From Roseateles sp. XES5 (GTDB lineage: Bacteria; Pseudomonadota; Alphaproteobacteria; Rhizobiales; Rhizobiaceae), in the NCBI RefSeq assembly GCF_020535545.1, contig NZ_CP084752.1:3747501-3811500 (forward strand): a DNA stretch of 64,000 bases, given 5' to 3'. The position numbers and the translations under genes were made by a program. Positions 50,668-60,885 of the stretch are shown here, piece by piece. The first letter of the stretch is position 1. Every line of letters starts with the position of its first letter. The notes beneath the pieces were generated by a model. The model was not told where the DNA came from and did not search any database. It saw only the letters and a list, made by a program, of their open reading frames with translations.

Positions 50668-51183
50668 ATGGCCGAGATCAAGGATCCGGAAAACACCATC
50701 ATCATGGAAACCACCAAGGGTAAGGTGGTGATCCAGCTTCTTCCGGATCTCGCGCCGGGACATGTCGCGCGCATCAAGGAACTCGCACGCGAAGGCGCCT
50801 ATGACGGCGTCGTCTTCCACCGCGTGATCGAAGACTTCATGGCCCAGACCGGCGACGTGCAGTACGGCAAGACCGGCGGCAAGGACTTCAACCCGGCCCG
50901 CGCCGGCATGGGCGGCTCCGAAAAGCCGGACCTGAAGGCCGAATTCTCCAACATGAGCCACGTGCGCGGCACCTGCTCCATGGCCCGCAGCCAGATGCCG
51001 AACTCGGCCAACTCGCAGTTCTTCATCTGCTTCACGGACGCGCCGTGGCTGAACAAGCAGTACTCCGTCTGGGGTCAGGTCATCGAAGGCATGGAAAACA
51101 TCGACAAGATCAAGCGCGGCGAGCCGGTGCGCGATCCCGACACCATCGTCTCGATGAAGGTTGCCGCCGACGTAGCGGCCTGA
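50668..51183 (+). CDS. Cytoplasmic peptidyl-prolyl cis-trans isomerase (cyclophilin type)
   Basis: 171 residues without a signal peptide; otherwise parallel to the preceding gene, with VVFHRVIEDFMAQTGDVQYG and GTCSMARSQMPNSANSQFFI. Identity between the two is high in the active-site segment, indicating a tandem duplication with one copy gaining (or losing) export. AAAGGAGAGAGACC precedes the ATG, a strong RBS. Confidence 0.95.
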   Translation: MAEIKDPENTIIMETTKGKVVIQLLPDLAPGHVARIKELAREGAYDGVVFHRVIEDFMAQTGDVQYGKTGGKDFNPARAGMGGSEKPDLKAEFSNMSHVRGTCSMARSQMPNSANSQFFICFTDAPWLNKQYSVWGQVIEGMENIDKIKRGEPVRDPDTIVSMKVAADVAA

Positions 51184-51260
51184 TAGAACGCCGTCGATTT
51201 CGACCGCGCTCGCCACGGCGGGCGCGGTTTTTCTTTGTGCGCTTTTCAAGGACCGGCGAT

Positions 51261-51710
51261 ATGGCTGCATTCCTCTGGGCGCTGCTCGGCATTGCGGCCG
51301 GCGCGTGCATCGCAATTCAGGCTCCCATCAATGCGCTGCTCGGCCGCGGGCTGGGCATGCCCGTCGCGGCGGCCTTCGTTTCGTTCTTCTCGGGTGCGCT
51401 CGTGCTGGCCCTCGTGATGTTCGCGACCTCCGCCTTCGAGGGCCGGGCGCCGGACTGGCGCGGCCCCGATCTCTGGCTCTACATCGCCGGCGGCGCACTG
51501 GGCACGATCTATGTCACGACCGCGATCTTCCTGACGCCGCGCATCGGCGCGGCCGCCGTCATGGCCTTTGCCGTTTCCGGCCAGCTTCTCGCCGGCATCC
51601 TGCTCGACCGCATGGGCTTCCTCGGCATGGCCGTCCGTGAAGTCTCCATGGGCCGCATCGCCGGCGCGGTGCTGCTCGTCGGCGGCGCGCTGATGATCCG
51701 CTTCCTCTGA
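51261..51710 (+). CDS. DMT-type membrane protein (DUF606/YdcZ family)
   Basis: 149 residues, five hydrophobic helices, starting [29 protein letters not shown]. The [13 protein letters not shown] and [21 protein letters not shown] stretches mark the DUF606 (YdcZ-like) half-size relatives of drug/metabolite transporters, which function as dimers. AAGGA lies near the ATG at 51261. The frame is open upstream into the cyclophilin gene but does not code. The substrate is unknown. Eight bases separate it from queA. Confidence 0.82.
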   Translation: MAAFLWALLGIAAGACIAIQAPINALLGRGLGMPVAAAFVSFFSGALVLALVMFATSAFEGRAPDWRGPDLWLYIAGGALGTIYVTTAIFLTPRIGAAAVMAFAVSGQLLAGILLDRMGFLGMAVREVSMGRIAGAVLLVGGALMIRFL

Positions 51711-51718
51711 GACCCCTC

Positions 51719-52786
51719 ATGCGCGTCGACCTTTTCGATTTCGATCTGCCGGAAGACAATATCGCGCTGCGCCCCGTGACGCCGCGCGAGGCGGCAAAGC
51801 TGCTTGTCGTGCAACCGGGAACCGAAACGCCCTATGCGGACCGCACCGTCGGCGACCTGCCGTCGCTGCTGCGGGCCGGCGATGCGCTGGTCTTCAACGA
51901 CACGCGCGTCATTCCCGCCCAGCTCGAAGGCATCCGCCATCGCGACGGGGCAGGCGGCCAGAAAGTGTCCGCGACGCTGCACATGCGCATTGCCGGCGAC
52001 CGCTGGAAGGCCTTCGCCAAGCCGGGCAAGCGCATCAAGCTCGGCGACCGCATCGCCTTCGGTCCTGAGGAGACCCTTTCGGCCATCGTCGAGGAAAAGG
52101 GCGAGGGCGGGGAAGTCACCCTGCATTTCGACGCCTCCGGCCCCGATCTCGACCGCGCCATCGCCACGGTCGGCCACATTCCGCTGCCGCCCTACATCGC
52201 CTCCAAGCGCGCCGACGACGAGGCGGACCGCAAGGATTACCAGACGATCTATGCCCGCGAGGAGGGCGCCGTCGCGGCGCCCACCGCCGGCCTGCACTTC
52301 ACCGACGCGCTTTTCGAAAAACTCGATGCGCTCGGCGTCGAGCGGCACTTCGTGACGCTGCATGTCGGTGCCGGCACCTTCCTGCCGGTCAAGGCGGATG
52401 ACACGACCGAGCACGTCATGCACGAGGAGATCGGTTATGTCTCGCAGGAGACGGCGGATGCGCTCAACGCCGTGAAGGCGAGGGGCGGGCGCATCGTCTC
52501 GGTCGGCACGACCTCGCTGCGCCTTCTCGAAAGCGCCGCCGATCCGGACGGCACCATCCAGCCCTGGTCGGGCGCGACCGGCATCTTCATCACGCCCGGC
52601 TATCGCTTCCGCACCGCCGACATGCTGATGACCAATTTTCACCTGCCGAAATCGACGCTCTTCATGCTCGTCTCGGCCTTCTCCGGCCTCGAAACGATGC
52701 GCGGGGCCTATGCCCATGCCATCTCGACCGGCTACCGCTTCTATTCTTACGGCGACTCCAGCCTGCTTTTCCGGGACCACCGATGA
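51719..52786 (+). CDS. queA: S-adenosylmethionine:tRNA ribosyltransferase-isomerase QueA
   Basis: Transfers the ribosyl part of SAM to 7-aminomethyl-7-deazaguanine in tRNA to give epoxyqueuosine. It has 355 residues with the opening [19 protein letters not shown], the [10 protein letters not shown] block near residue 183, [12 protein letters not shown], and the [10 protein letters not shown] and [17 protein letters not shown] stretches. The stop overlaps the tgt start by 4 bases (ATGA), joining two successive steps of queuosine synthesis. Confidence 0.97.
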   Translation: MRVDLFDFDLPEDNIALRPVTPREAAKLLVVQPGTETPYADRTVGDLPSLLRAGDALVFNDTRVIPAQLEGIRHRDGAGGQKVSATLHMRIAGDRWKAFAKPGKRIKLGDRIAFGPEETLSAIVEEKGEGGEVTLHFDASGPDLDRAIATVGHIPLPPYIASKRADDEADRKDYQTIYAREEGAVAAPTAGLHFTDALFEKLDALGVERHFVTLHVGAGTFLPVKADDTTEHVMHEEIGYVSQETADALNAVKARGGRIVSVGTTSLRLLESAADPDGTIQPWSGATGIFITPGYRFRTADMLMTNFHLPKSTLFMLVSAFSGLETMRGAYAHAISTGYRFYSYGDSSLLFRDHR

Positions 52787-53913
52787 CCGAAACCTTCCAG
52801 TTCAAGCTTCTCGCCACCGACGGCAAGGCCCGTCGCGGCGAGGTCTCCATGCCGCGCGGCACGATCCGCACACCGGCCTTCATGCCCGTCGGCACGGTGG
52901 GCACGGTCAAGGCGATGTATCTCGACCAGGTGCGCGAGCTCGGCGCCGACATCATTCTCGGCAACACCTATCACCTGATGCTGCGCCCCGGTCCGGAGCG
53001 CGTGGCGCGCCTCGGCGGCCTGCATGAACTGATCCGCTGGCCGCACCCGATCCTCACGGATTCGGGCGGCTTTCAGGTCATGTCGCTCTCGGGCCTGCGC
53101 AAGCTCGACGAGCAGGGCGTCACCTTCAAGAGCCATGTCGACGGCGCGCTGCACCACATGTCGCCGGAACGCTCCATCGAGATCCAGGGTCTGCTCGACA
53201 GCGACATCCAGATGCAACTGGACGAATGCGTGGCGCTGCCGGCCTCGCCCAAGGAAATCGAGCGCGCCATGGAAATGTCGCTGCGCTGGGCCGAGCGCTG
53301 CAAGGTGGCCTTCGGCGACCAGCCGGGCAAGGCGATGTTCGGCATCGTGCAGGGCGGCGACATCCCGCATCTGCGCGTGCGCTCGGCCGAGGCGCTCGCC
53401 GGTCTCGACCTCAAGGGCTATGCCATCGGCGGCCTTGCCGTGGGCGAGCCGCAGGAGGTCATGCTCGACATGATCGACACGACCATTCCGCACATGCCCT
53501 TCGAGAAGCCGCGCTACTTAATGGGCGTGGGCACGCCGGAAGACCTGGTGGAAGGTGTGGCCCAGGGCGTGGACATGTTCGACTGCGTGATGCCCACCCG
53601 TTCCGGCCGTCACGGCCTTGCCTTCACCCGGCGCGGCCGCATCAACCTGCGCAATGCCCGCCATGCGGAGGACATGCGTCCGCTCGACGAGGAATCGAAC
53701 TGCCCGGCCGCTCGCGACTATTCGCGCGCCTACCTGCACCATCTCATCCGCGCCAACGAATCTCTCGGCGGCATGCTGCTGACCTGGAACAATCTTTCCT
53801 ACTACCAGGACCTGATGGCCGGCATTCGCAAGGCCATCGAAGACGGCCGCTTCGCCGACTTCATGGCGGAAACGCAGGAGATGTGGGCGAGGGGCGATCT
53901 CGCCCCGCTCTGA
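52783..53913 (+). CDS. tgt: Queuine tRNA-ribosyltransferase Tgt (composite, zinc site altered)
   Basis: Exchanges guanine 34 of Asp/Asn/His/Tyr tRNAs for preQ1. It has 376 residues with [15 protein letters not shown] near 92, GIVQGGD near 187, the [12 protein letters not shown] loop, and [13 protein letters not shown] near 275. Two oddities. Residues about 244-274 (nt 53511-53602) are Burkholderiales-like in codons and sequence ([15 protein letters not shown]). The usual CxCxxC zinc ligands before YSRAYLHHL appear as SNCPAA, only the middle cysteine remaining. It is coupled to queA. Confidence 0.95.
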   Translation: MTETFQFKLLATDGKARRGEVSMPRGTIRTPAFMPVGTVGTVKAMYLDQVRELGADIILGNTYHLMLRPGPERVARLGGLHELIRWPHPILTDSGGFQVMSLSGLRKLDEQGVTFKSHVDGALHHMSPERSIEIQGLLDSDIQMQLDECVALPASPKEIERAMEMSLRWAERCKVAFGDQPGKAMFGIVQGGDIPHLRVRSAEALAGLDLKGYAIGGLAVGEPQEVMLDMIDTTIPHMPFEKPRYLMGVGTPEDLVEGVAQGVDMFDCVMPTRSGRHGLAFTRRGRINLRNARHAEDMRPLDEESNCPAARDYSRAYLHHLIRANESLGGMLLTWNNLSYYQDLMAGIRKAIEDGRFADFMAETQEMWARGDLAPL

Positions 53914-53930
53914 ACGGTTTCAGACCCGTA

Positions 53931-54353
53931 TCAAATCTCCGGGCCCGGCGCGGCGCGCACCATGTAGACACCGTTGATCTTGTAGCTGCCGTCCGGCTGC
54001 TGCACGACCTGGTAGAGCGCCGTCCAGTCCTTGCCGTCGGGGCCGGAGATCAGCACTTCCTGCATCACCGTGCCGCCGTCGATCTTCGACCGGCCGAAGG
54101 CGAAGTTGCCGGGACGGTAGACCGGACCGTAGCCCTTCTTCACCATGTCGAAGAAGGCGTCTTGCGTCGGAAACTTTCCGCGGATGGTCGGCGAGGCAAA
54201 GGAATAGGCGGCCTCGGCATCGTCGTTGAGGAAGGCGGCGATCTGGTTCTGAATGATGCCCCGCACGGTATCGACGGGCTCTTCGGCCCGGGCATCGGCA
54301 AGCCAGATCAGCGGCAGGGAAACGCAAAGGAACACGGCGGCAGGCATTTTCAT
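53931..54353 (-). CDS. DUF4864 secreted protein
   Basis: 140 residues. A signal peptide (1-22, ending ADARA) precedes a domain with VRGIIQNQIAAFLNDDAEAAYSFASPTIRGKFP and MVKKGYGPVYRPGNFAFG, the DUF4864 pattern, probably an NTF2-like fold. AAGGAG lies 8 bases before the ATG at 54353. A second in-frame ATG follows two codons later. No function is known. Confidence 0.82.
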   Translation of the reverse strand: MKMPAAVFLCVSLPLIWLADARAEEPVDTVRGIIQNQIAAFLNDDAEAAYSFASPTIRGKFPTQDAFFDMVKKGYGPVYRPGNFAFGRSKIDGGTVMQEVLISGPDGKDWTALYQVVQQPDGSYKINGVYMVRAAPGPEI

Positions 54354-54433
54354 GGCGCACACTCCTTTTCCGAAGACGCCAGAATACCATGCCTGAAGGC
54401 ATCGGGTCGCGGTGGAATTCACGCGCCCATCGA

Positions 54434-54505
54434 CATTTTATAAATCAAGATATTCCATTTTAAAACAATATGATATACTTGTTTTTAAAAGTAAATGCTC
54501 ATATT
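54434..54505. other. AT-rich island
   Basis: About 70 bases such as TTTTATAAATCAAGATATTCC and runs of AAAACAATATGATATAC, in sharp contrast to the surrounding high-GC DNA. It lies between the 3' end of the GNAT gene (stop at 54538) and the DUF4864 start. It probably carries the promoter of the DUF4864 gene, but the length and composition also fit an imported scrap. No repeat or integrase gene is attached. Confidence 0.55.
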
Positions 54506-54537
54506 CGTGCAGGGCAGGGTGCGCGGCATGGACCGCG

Positions 54538-55065
54538 CTACGCCTCGGTTCTGCGCAGGACGACGACCTCGGAATTCTGATAGGCCGAGCGGGCGATCTC
54601 CCGGAAGCCGTGCCGTTCGGCAAGGCGGATGGAGGCCGTATTCTCCGGATCGATGATGCAGGTGATCGCCTTTTCAGGATAGGTCCTAGCCGCCCAGTCC
54701 AGGGCGGCCTGCAGCGCCTCGCTGGCATAGCCGCGGCCCTGGTATTCGGGCAGCAGGCCCCAGCCGGCCTCCAGCGTATTCTCGATGCTGGGGGTGAGGT
54801 CGCGCCGCATTTCGTGGAAGCCGGCCTGACCGATGACGTCACCGGACGCCTTGTCGGTCACGGCCCAGAAGCCGAACTGCATGGCGTTCCACATGCCGAT
54901 ATGGCGCAGCAGCCGCATCCAGGTCTGTTCACGCGTCTGCGGCACGCCGCCGATGTAGCGCACGGTTTCGGGCAGCGCCCACATGGCGATCAGGGCATCG
55001 AAATCATCAAGCTGGAAGCCGCGCAGGATGAGGCGGTCGGTTTCGAGAACGGGTATATCGAACAT
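54538..55065 (-). CDS. GNAT family acetyltransferase (RimJ/RimL-like)
   Basis: 175 residues from MFDIPVLETDRLILRGFQLDDF; an in-frame start at 55104 would add 13 residues. The CoA loop is GLLPEYQGRGYASEALQAAL near residue 110, and the ENTASIRLAERHGFREI block follows. It is the third GNAT-fold gene in the window and shares no neighbour that would name the substrate. Confidence 0.82.
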   Translation of the reverse strand: MFDIPVLETDRLILRGFQLDDFDALIAMWALPETVRYIGGVPQTREQTWMRLLRHIGMWNAMQFGFWAVTDKASGDVIGQAGFHEMRRDLTPSIENTLEAGWGLLPEYQGRGYASEALQAALDWAARTYPEKAITCIIDPENTASIRLAERHGFREIARSAYQNSEVVVLRRTEA

Positions 55066-55338
55066 CGCAATATCATTTGGGAATGAAACAAGGGCGGGAC
55101 GCAATCGAACATTTCCGGCCGGGCAGGAGACGCCGATTTCGCTGCCATCATCTACTATGGAACGGGCGTCATAGCCAGTCGGACAAATATCGCATAAGAT
55201 AGATTATGGAACTATAAGATGGGCCAGAGCCGTTGAAATGACGGGAAAATTCCCCGCCGATGGCGCCCTCAACTGACGGAATGCTGTCGGTTGGGCTATG
55301 TTAGGTCGTGCTCGTTGTCCACAAACAAGGAGTATACC

Positions 55339-55629
55339 GTGAACGCCATCGAACTTGCCATCTTCAAAGTGAGGCCTGACGTGGACGAAGCGTCGTTGCA
55401 GGCTGCAATCGCCGAGACGAACCGCTGGCTGGCGACCCAGCCGGGCTTCGTGCTGCGCCGCCATGGCGTCGGCGATAATGGCGAACGGGTCGACTATGTC
55501 GAATGGCGGAGCATGGAGCACGCCACGGCCGCGGCCGAGCGCTTCATGAGCGCGGCGGAAACGCAGGCCTATATGGCTGCCATCGAGGCCGGTTCTGTCT
55601 CCATGCGCCATTTCGGGCTGTTGCCGTAA
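55339..55629 (+). CDS. ABM-like small protein (putative dimeric alpha-beta barrel)
   Basis: 96 residues from a GTG at 55339; AAGGAG stands 6 bases before it, which settles the start against a longer open frame at 55291. The sequence (IELAIFKVRPDVDEASLQAAIAETNRWLATQPGFVLRR...) has the strand-helix-helix-strand order of antibiotic-biosynthesis monooxygenase-like folds. No catalytic residues are visible. It is followed at once by the WYL regulator, with which it may form an operon. Confidence 0.7.
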   Translation: MNAIELAIFKVRPDVDEASLQAAIAETNRWLATQPGFVLRRHGVGDNGERVDYVEWRSMEHATAAAERFMSAAETQAYMAAIEAGSVSMRHFGLLP

Positions 55630-55630
55630 C

Positions 55631-56323
55631 ATGCGCCGCGCCGACCGCCTCTTCGAGATCTTGCAGCTCCTGCGAGGCGGCCGGCTGCGCACGGCCAGGG
55701 ATCTGGCCGACAGCCTCGAGGTTTCGACGCGCACCATCTGGCGCGACATTGCCGACCTCCAGAAGCAGAACGTGCCCATCGATGGCGAGCGTGGCGTGGG
55801 CTACATGCTGCGCGACGGCTATTTCCTGCCGCCGCTCGCGCTGACACCGGTCGAGATGGAGGCGCTGGTCTGGGGAACCCGACTTGTCGAGACCTATGGC
55901 GATGCGGCGCTGGCGGATGCCGCCCGCGAATTGCAGATCAAGATATCAGCCGTTTCCGGAGCGCACGATCCCGGCACATTTGGCGGCATGGCGGCCTTTC
56001 CTCCCGCCGCCATCCAGACGGCGCGCGATTGGCTCGGCGCCATCCGCATGGCCATCGGCGGACGCCGCAAGCTCGTGATCGGCTATACGGACCTCAACGA
56101 GAAGAACACCGTCCGGACGGTCCGCCCGCTCAACCTGGAATTCTGGGGCCGCGTCTGGACGCTGACCGTCTGGTGCGAGATGCGCGCGGATTTCCGCGTT
56201 TTCCGCTGCGACCGCATCGAGACGCTCGAGGTCCTCAGCGACGTCTTTCGCGACGAGCCGGGAAAACGCTTCTCCGACTATGTCTCGACCATGAAGAAAG
56301 ACGGCGATGACGACACGCCTTGA
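55631..56323 (+). CDS. HTH/WYL-domain transcriptional regulator (YafY-like)
   Basis: 230 residues. An N-terminal winged helix (MRRADRLFEILQLLRGGRLRTARDLADSLEVSTRTIWRDI) is followed by a WYL sensor domain (about 135-215), where GRRKLVIGYTDLNEKNTVRTVRPLNLEFWGRVWTLTVWCEMR is the characteristic core. Related proteins regulate stress or DNA-damage genes. It begins 2 bases after the ABM-like stop and overlaps the TfoX-C gene by 17 bases. Confidence 0.88.
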   Translation: MRRADRLFEILQLLRGGRLRTARDLADSLEVSTRTIWRDIADLQKQNVPIDGERGVGYMLRDGYFLPPLALTPVEMEALVWGTRLVETYGDAALADAARELQIKISAVSGAHDPGTFGGMAAFPPAAIQTARDWLGAIRMAIGGRRKLVIGYTDLNEKNTVRTVRPLNLEFWGRVWTLTVWCEMRADFRVFRCDRIETLEVLSDVFRDEPGKRFSDYVSTMKKDGDDDTP

Positions 56324-56564
56324 GGACCTGCCGAATATCGGCGCCTATCTCGCCGGGCTGCTTCGAGACATCGGCATCGCCACGCCCGAGGCGCTCCGTG
56401 CGGCCGGCCCCGTCGAGGCCTATGCCCGGCTGAAGTTCCAGTTTGCGCGCGGCATCACGCTCAATGCGCTCTGGGCGATGGACGCGGCGCTTTCGAACAG
56501 CGACTGGCGTCATCTTTCCCTGGAGCGCAAGCAGGCGCTGAAGGCGGCGCTCGAGGAGCGGTAA
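56307..56564 (+). CDS. TfoX C-terminal domain protein
   Basis: 85 residues consisting only of the TfoX-C helical domain: LEDLPNIGAYLAGLLRDIGIATPEALRAAGPVEAYARLKFQ, a helix-hairpin-helix-like pattern that appears alone in many alphaproteobacteria. The competence link of TfoX itself should not be assumed. It overlaps the regulator by 17 bases, suggesting one transcript with it. Confidence 0.82.
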   Translation: MTTRLEDLPNIGAYLAGLLRDIGIATPEALRAAGPVEAYARLKFQFARGITLNALWAMDAALSNSDWRHLSLERKQALKAALEER

Positions 56565-56655
56565 CGCGCGCCCTGCCCGCGATTCCGCCTTGACCGCGAA
56601 CCATCAGGGGCCGTAAGCGAAACGGCAGACGGAACCAACAGCGAAAGCCTGCACG

Positions 56656-57609
56656 ATGAGCGATTTGCGCATTCTCTCCGACGCCCATATCCCGGAACTG
56701 CCGAACCGCTACAAGGGCAAGGTTCGCGAGAATTACGACCTGCCGGACGGCAGCCGCATCATCATCGCGACGGACCGGCTCAGCGCCTTCGACGTCATCC
56801 TGACGTCCATTCCCTTCAAGGGCCAGGTGCTCACGGAGACGGCGCGCTACTGGTTCGAGGAAACCGCCGACATCTGCCCCAACCACGTCCTGTCCTATCC
56901 GGACCCGAACGTCGTGATCGGCACGCGGCTCGATATCCTGCCCGTCGAGATCGTCGTGCGCGGCTATCTCGCCGGCACGACCAGCACCTCGATCCTGACC
57001 AAGTACCGCAAGGGCGAGCGGCAGATGTACGGCATCACGCTGCCGGATGGCCTGAAGGACAATGAGAAGCTTCCCGAGCCGATCATCACGCCCACCAGCA
57101 AGGCTTTCGACGGCGGCCATGACGAACCGCTCTCGGGCGAAGAGATCCTCGCCCAGGGCCTGCTGACGGCGGAACAGTGGGAAACGGTGTCGCGCTATGC
57201 GCTGGCGCTCTTTGCGCGTGGACAGGCGCGTGCGGCCGAACGCGGGCTCATCCTCGTCGACACCAAATACGAATTCGGCACGGACCAGGACGGCCGCATC
57301 GTGCTGGCCGACGAAATCCACACGCCGGATTCCAGCCGCTACTGGATCGCCGACAGCTACGAAGAGAGCTTCGCCAAGGGCGGCCGCCCGGCGAGCTTCG
57401 ACAAGGATTTCGTGCGCGCCTGGGTCACGGAGCGCTGTGACCCCTACAAGGACCCGATCCCGGAAATCCCGCGCGACCTCATCGAGCAGACCTCGAAGGT
57501 TTACATCCAAGCCTTTGAACAGATTACCGGAAAGGCCTTTGTTCCTGATCTTTCGGGCGCCACGGTTCTCGACCGCATCCGCACCAATCTGAGGCCCTAT
57601 TTCAGCTGA
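56656..57609 (+). CDS. purC: Phosphoribosylaminoimidazole-succinocarboxamide synthase, long form
   Basis: Couples aspartate to CAIR in purine synthesis. At 317 residues it belongs to the longer SAICAR synthetase form, which in Rhizobiaceae can accompany a shorter PurC of about 254 residues elsewhere. Signatures: [11 protein letters not shown] near 20, [24 protein letters not shown] near 95, [11 protein letters not shown] near 197, and [12 protein letters not shown] near 215. Its 3' end overlaps the leftward PhnP-like gene by 13 bases. Confidence 0.92.
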   Translation: MSDLRILSDAHIPELPNRYKGKVRENYDLPDGSRIIIATDRLSAFDVILTSIPFKGQVLTETARYWFEETADICPNHVLSYPDPNVVIGTRLDILPVEIVVRGYLAGTTSTSILTKYRKGERQMYGITLPDGLKDNEKLPEPIITPTSKAFDGGHDEPLSGEEILAQGLLTAEQWETVSRYALALFARGQARAAERGLILVDTKYEFGTDQDGRIVLADEIHTPDSSRYWIADSYEESFAKGGRPASFDKDFVRAWVTERCDPYKDPIPEIPRDLIEQTSKVYIQAFEQITGKAFVPDLSGATVLDRIRTNLRPYFS

Positions 57610-58424
57610 TCGGCGGAAAGCGCGATCTCGAAGCTGAGACCATCGAAAGCCGGTTCCACGTGATCCGGCGTTTCCTTTTGCACGGTGTCGTAGTCGAGCG
57701 GCACGTGCATATGGGTGAGGATGGCGCGCGCCGGCTTCAGTCGCTCGATCCATTCCAGCGCCTGGCTGAGCGACAGGTGGCTCGAATGGTAGCGATACTG
57801 CAGGGCGTCGACGATCAGCCGGTCGAGGCCGGCAAGGCGCGGAACGGTCTCTTCGGGAAAGTCGCTGATGTCGCTGCAATAGGCGACGTCGCCGATGCGG
57901 AAGCCGAGCGAATGGATCGAACCGTGGACCTGGAGGAGGGGTTGGAACGTGATGGCGCCCCCTGCCCCTTCGATGACGACCGGCGCGTCCATCGGCGCAA
58001 TCAGGTTCTCCGTCACGATGGGCGGATACATGCTGCCGGCCGGTGTCTTCAGGCAATAGCCGAAGCCCTCGCGGATGCGCTCCATCGTCGCCTCGTCCGC
58101 CCAGATCGGCACCTGCTGGTGGTTCTGCAGCACGAAGCCCCTGATATCGTCGATGCCGTGGATGTGGTCGGCATGCGGATGGGTGTAGAGCACCGCGTCG
58201 ATGCTCGTCACGCCGGCGGCGATCATCTGCGTGCGGAAATCCGGCCCCGTATCGATGACGACGGTCGTCTGGCCCTGCGGCCCGATCTGCTCGACGAGGA
58301 AGGCGGCGCGGGTGCGGCGGTTCTTCGGATTGGCGGGATCGCAGGCGCCCCAGTCCCCGGTGATGCGCGGCACGCCCGGAGACGAGCCGCAGCCGAGAAT
58401 GGTGAAGCGCCGCGTATAGGCCAC
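57597..58424 (-). CDS. Metallo-beta-lactamase fold hydrolase (PhnP-like)
   Basis: 275 residues from a GTG at 58424, two bases after the tatD stop. The metal motif [16 protein letters not shown] lies near residue 80, and the [15 protein letters not shown] and [11 protein letters not shown] stretches supply later ligands. PhnP-type phosphodiesterase activity is a reasonable guess, but no phn genes are nearby. It is last in the leftward tmk-holB-metG-tatD run. Confidence 0.88.
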   Translation of the reverse strand: MAYTRRFTILGCGSSPGVPRITGDWGACDPANPKNRRTRAAFLVEQIGPQGQTTVVIDTGPDFRTQMIAAGVTSIDAVLYTHPHADHIHGIDDIRGFVLQNHQQVPIWADEATMERIREGFGYCLKTPAGSMYPPIVTENLIAPMDAPVVIEGAGGAITFQPLLQVHGSIHSLGFRIGDVAYCSDISDFPEETVPRLAGLDRLIVDALQYRYHSSHLSLSQALEWIERLKPARAILTHMHVPLDYDTVQKETPDHVEPAFDGLSFEIALSADQLK

Positions 58425-58426
58425 GG

Positions 58427-59206
58427 CTACACCCGCGGCATCTTGGAGAAGATGCGGAAGGCGTTTTCGGTGGTGATGCGGGCGATCTCTTCCGCGCTGA
58501 CGCCGACGGTTTCGGCAAGCACCGCCGCCGTGTGCGCCGTATAGGCGGGCTGGTTGAGCTTGCCGCGGTAGGGCACGGGCGCCAGATAGGGGCTGTCGGT
58601 TTCGATCAGGATGCGGTCCAGCGGCAGGGCCTTGGCCACCTCGCGCAGATCGGCCGCGTTCTTGAAGGTCAGGATGCCCGAGAAGGAGACATAGCCGCCG
58701 AGTTCGACGCCGACGCGCGCCAGGTCCGCGCCGGAGGAGAAGCAGTGCAGCAGGAAGGGGAATGCCCCCTTCCCCGTTTCCTCGGTCAGGATCGCCGCCA
58801 TATCCTCATCCGCCGAACGGCTGTGAATGACCAGCGGCAGGCCGGTTTCGCGGGCCGCGGCGATGTGATTGCGCAGGCCGATGGCCTGCGCCTCGCGCGG
58901 CGCGTTGTCGTAGAAATAGTCGAGACCCGCCTCGCCGATCGCCACCACGCGCGGATGCCTGGAGAGGTCGATCAGTTCGGCGACCGTGATGTCCAGTTCC
59001 TCATCCGCATTGTGCGGATGCGTGCCGACCGAGCAGAACACCGAGGGATAGCGTTCCGCGATCGCCAGGATCGCCGGGAACTTGCGCACCCGTGTCGAGA
59101 TGGTGATCATCTGCTTCACGCCGGCCGCATGCGCCCGCGCGACGATATCGTCGCGCTCCGCCTCGAAATCCGGAAAATCCAGATGGCAATGGGTGTCGAT
59201 CAGCAC
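58427..59206 (-). CDS. tatD: TatD-family metal-dependent DNase
   Basis: 259-residue TIM-barrel hydrolase with DTHCHLDFPDF at residues 4-14, VGTHPHNADEELD near 60, GEAGLDYFYDNAPREAQ near 95, and the ETDSPYLAPVPYRGKLNQP block near 205. Metal ligands (two N-terminal histidines, glutamate, later histidine and aspartate) are all present. It is the classical position after metG. The role is likely DNA end processing; the precise substrate is debated. Confidence 0.95.
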   Translation of the reverse strand: MLIDTHCHLDFPDFEAERDDIVARAHAAGVKQMITISTRVRKFPAILAIAERYPSVFCSVGTHPHNADEELDITVAELIDLSRHPRVVAIGEAGLDYFYDNAPREAQAIGLRNHIAAARETGLPLVIHSRSADEDMAAILTEETGKGAFPFLLHCFSSGADLARVGVELGGYVSFSGILTFKNAADLREVAKALPLDRILIETDSPYLAPVPYRGKLNQPAYTAHTAAVLAETVGVSAEEIARITTENAFRIFSKMPRV

Positions 59207-59210
59207 GGCG

Positions 59211-60761
59211 TCAGGCCTCGGGCGCGACGTAGCGCGGGAAGACCGGCGTCGGCGCTTCCAGCGGCGTGCCGCTGACGAGACGACCCGCCTCGCCCAGCGC
59301 CGCGAAGTCGCGCTTTTCGACCGGCGCGGCGACGAGATCGAGCAGCTTGCGGCTGGACTTCGGCATGAAGGGCTGCAGGAGGATCGCGATCTGGCGCACG
59401 ACTTCCGCCGTCACGTAGAGCACGGTGCCCATGCGGACCGGATCGGTCTTCTTCAGCGCCCACGGGGCTTCGCCGGCGAAGTAGCGGTCGGCCTCGGAGA
59501 CGACGGCGATGATCGCGGCAAGCGCCTTGTGGATCTGCTGCTTGCCCATTTCCTCGCGGGTGATGGCATGCAGCGCATCGACGGAGGCGAGCATCGCCTT
59601 GTCGGCATCGCTGAGATCGCCGCACTCCGGCACCTTGCCGTCGCAGTTCTTGACGATCATCGACAGCGAGCGGCTGGCAAGGTTGCCGATGCCGTTGGCA
59701 AGGTCGGAGTTGATGCGGGTCGCGATGCCCTCCTCGCTATAGCTGCCGTCCTGGCCGAAGGAGACTTCGCGCAGGAAGAAATAGCGGATCGGGTCGAGGC
59801 CGAAATGGTTCACGAGGTTGACCGGGTCGACCACGTTGCCGAGCGACTTCGACATCTTCTCGCCCTTGTTGAGCAGGAAGCCGTGGGCGAAGACGCGCTC
59901 GGGCAGCGGCAGGCCGGCCGACATCAGGAACGCCGGCCAGTAGACGGCGTGGAAGCGGATGATGTCCTTGCCGATGATGTGGATGCTCGCCGGCCAGTAC
60001 TTGGCGCGCGGGCCATCGGGATCGGTCAGGGCGCCGGTGGCGGTGACGTAGTTGGTCAGCGCGTCGACCCAGACATACATGACATGGGCCGGATCGCCCG
60101 GAACCGGAATGCCCCAATCGAAGGTCGTGCGCGAGACCGAGAGATCCTTGAGGCCGGATTTCACGAAGGAGATCACCTCGTTGCGGCGCTCGGCCGGACC
60201 GATGAAATCGGGGTTCTCCTCGTAGTGCTTCAGGAGCCTGTCCTGATAGGCGGAGAGGCGGAAGAAGTAGCTCTCCTCCTCCACCCATTCGACGGGCGTG
60301 CCCTGCGGGCCGTAGCGCACGCCATCGTCGCGCAGCTCCGTCTCGCCTTCCTGGTAGTAAGCTTCGTCGCGCACGGAATACCAGCCGGCATAACCGCCCT
60401 TGTAGATGTCGCCATTGGCGGCCATGCGGCGCCAGATTTCGGCACAGGCCTCGTAGTGGCGCTCTTCGGTCGTGCGGATGAAATCATCGTTCGACGCATT
60501 AAGAAGAACTGCCATATCTTTGAATTCTTTTGAATTCTTATCGGCCAATTCACGCGGCGTGATGCCTTCCTTGCGTGCGGTCTGCTGCATCTTCTGGCCG
60601 TGCTCGTCCGTGCCGGTCAGGAAGAAGACGTCGCGTCCGTCGAGCCGCTGGTAGCGCGCCATGGCATCCGTCGCGATGAGCTCATAGGCATGGCCGATAT
60701 GCGGCTTGCCGTTCGGATAGGAAATGGCGGTGGTGATGTAGAAGCGGGACGTGTCGGTCAT
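59211..60761 (-). CDS. metG: Methionyl-tRNA synthetase
   Basis: 516 residues from [27 protein letters not shown]. The class I HIGH motif is HIGH at about residues 21-24 and the KMSKS motif is in [14 protein letters not shown] near 300. It is the compact form without the C-terminal tRNA-binding dimer domain. The frame is open upstream, but the ATG at 60761 gives the family N-terminus. It sits 4 bases from tatD. Confidence 0.97.
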   Translation of the reverse strand: MTDTSRFYITTAISYPNGKPHIGHAYELIATDAMARYQRLDGRDVFFLTGTDEHGQKMQQTARKEGITPRELADKNSKEFKDMAVLLNASNDDFIRTTEERHYEACAEIWRRMAANGDIYKGGYAGWYSVRDEAYYQEGETELRDDGVRYGPQGTPVEWVEEESYFFRLSAYQDRLLKHYEENPDFIGPAERRNEVISFVKSGLKDLSVSRTTFDWGIPVPGDPAHVMYVWVDALTNYVTATGALTDPDGPRAKYWPASIHIIGKDIIRFHAVYWPAFLMSAGLPLPERVFAHGFLLNKGEKMSKSLGNVVDPVNLVNHFGLDPIRYFFLREVSFGQDGSYSEEGIATRINSDLANGIGNLASRSLSMIVKNCDGKVPECGDLSDADKAMLASVDALHAITREEMGKQQIHKALAAIIAVVSEADRYFAGEAPWALKKTDPVRMGTVLYVTAEVVRQIAILLQPFMPKSSRKLLDLVAAPVEKRDFAALGEAGRLVSGTPLEAPTPVFPRYVAPEA

Positions 60762-60885
60762 GGGAGTGCGTTCTGTCTTCGGTTGTGCAATGCCGCAAGG
60801 TATTAGACCATGCGGACGCGGAGGGAAACAGCAAGTTTCCGTCGTGGTTGCCGTTGGGGTTGCCGTCTGGATTTTCGGTCGGTGG

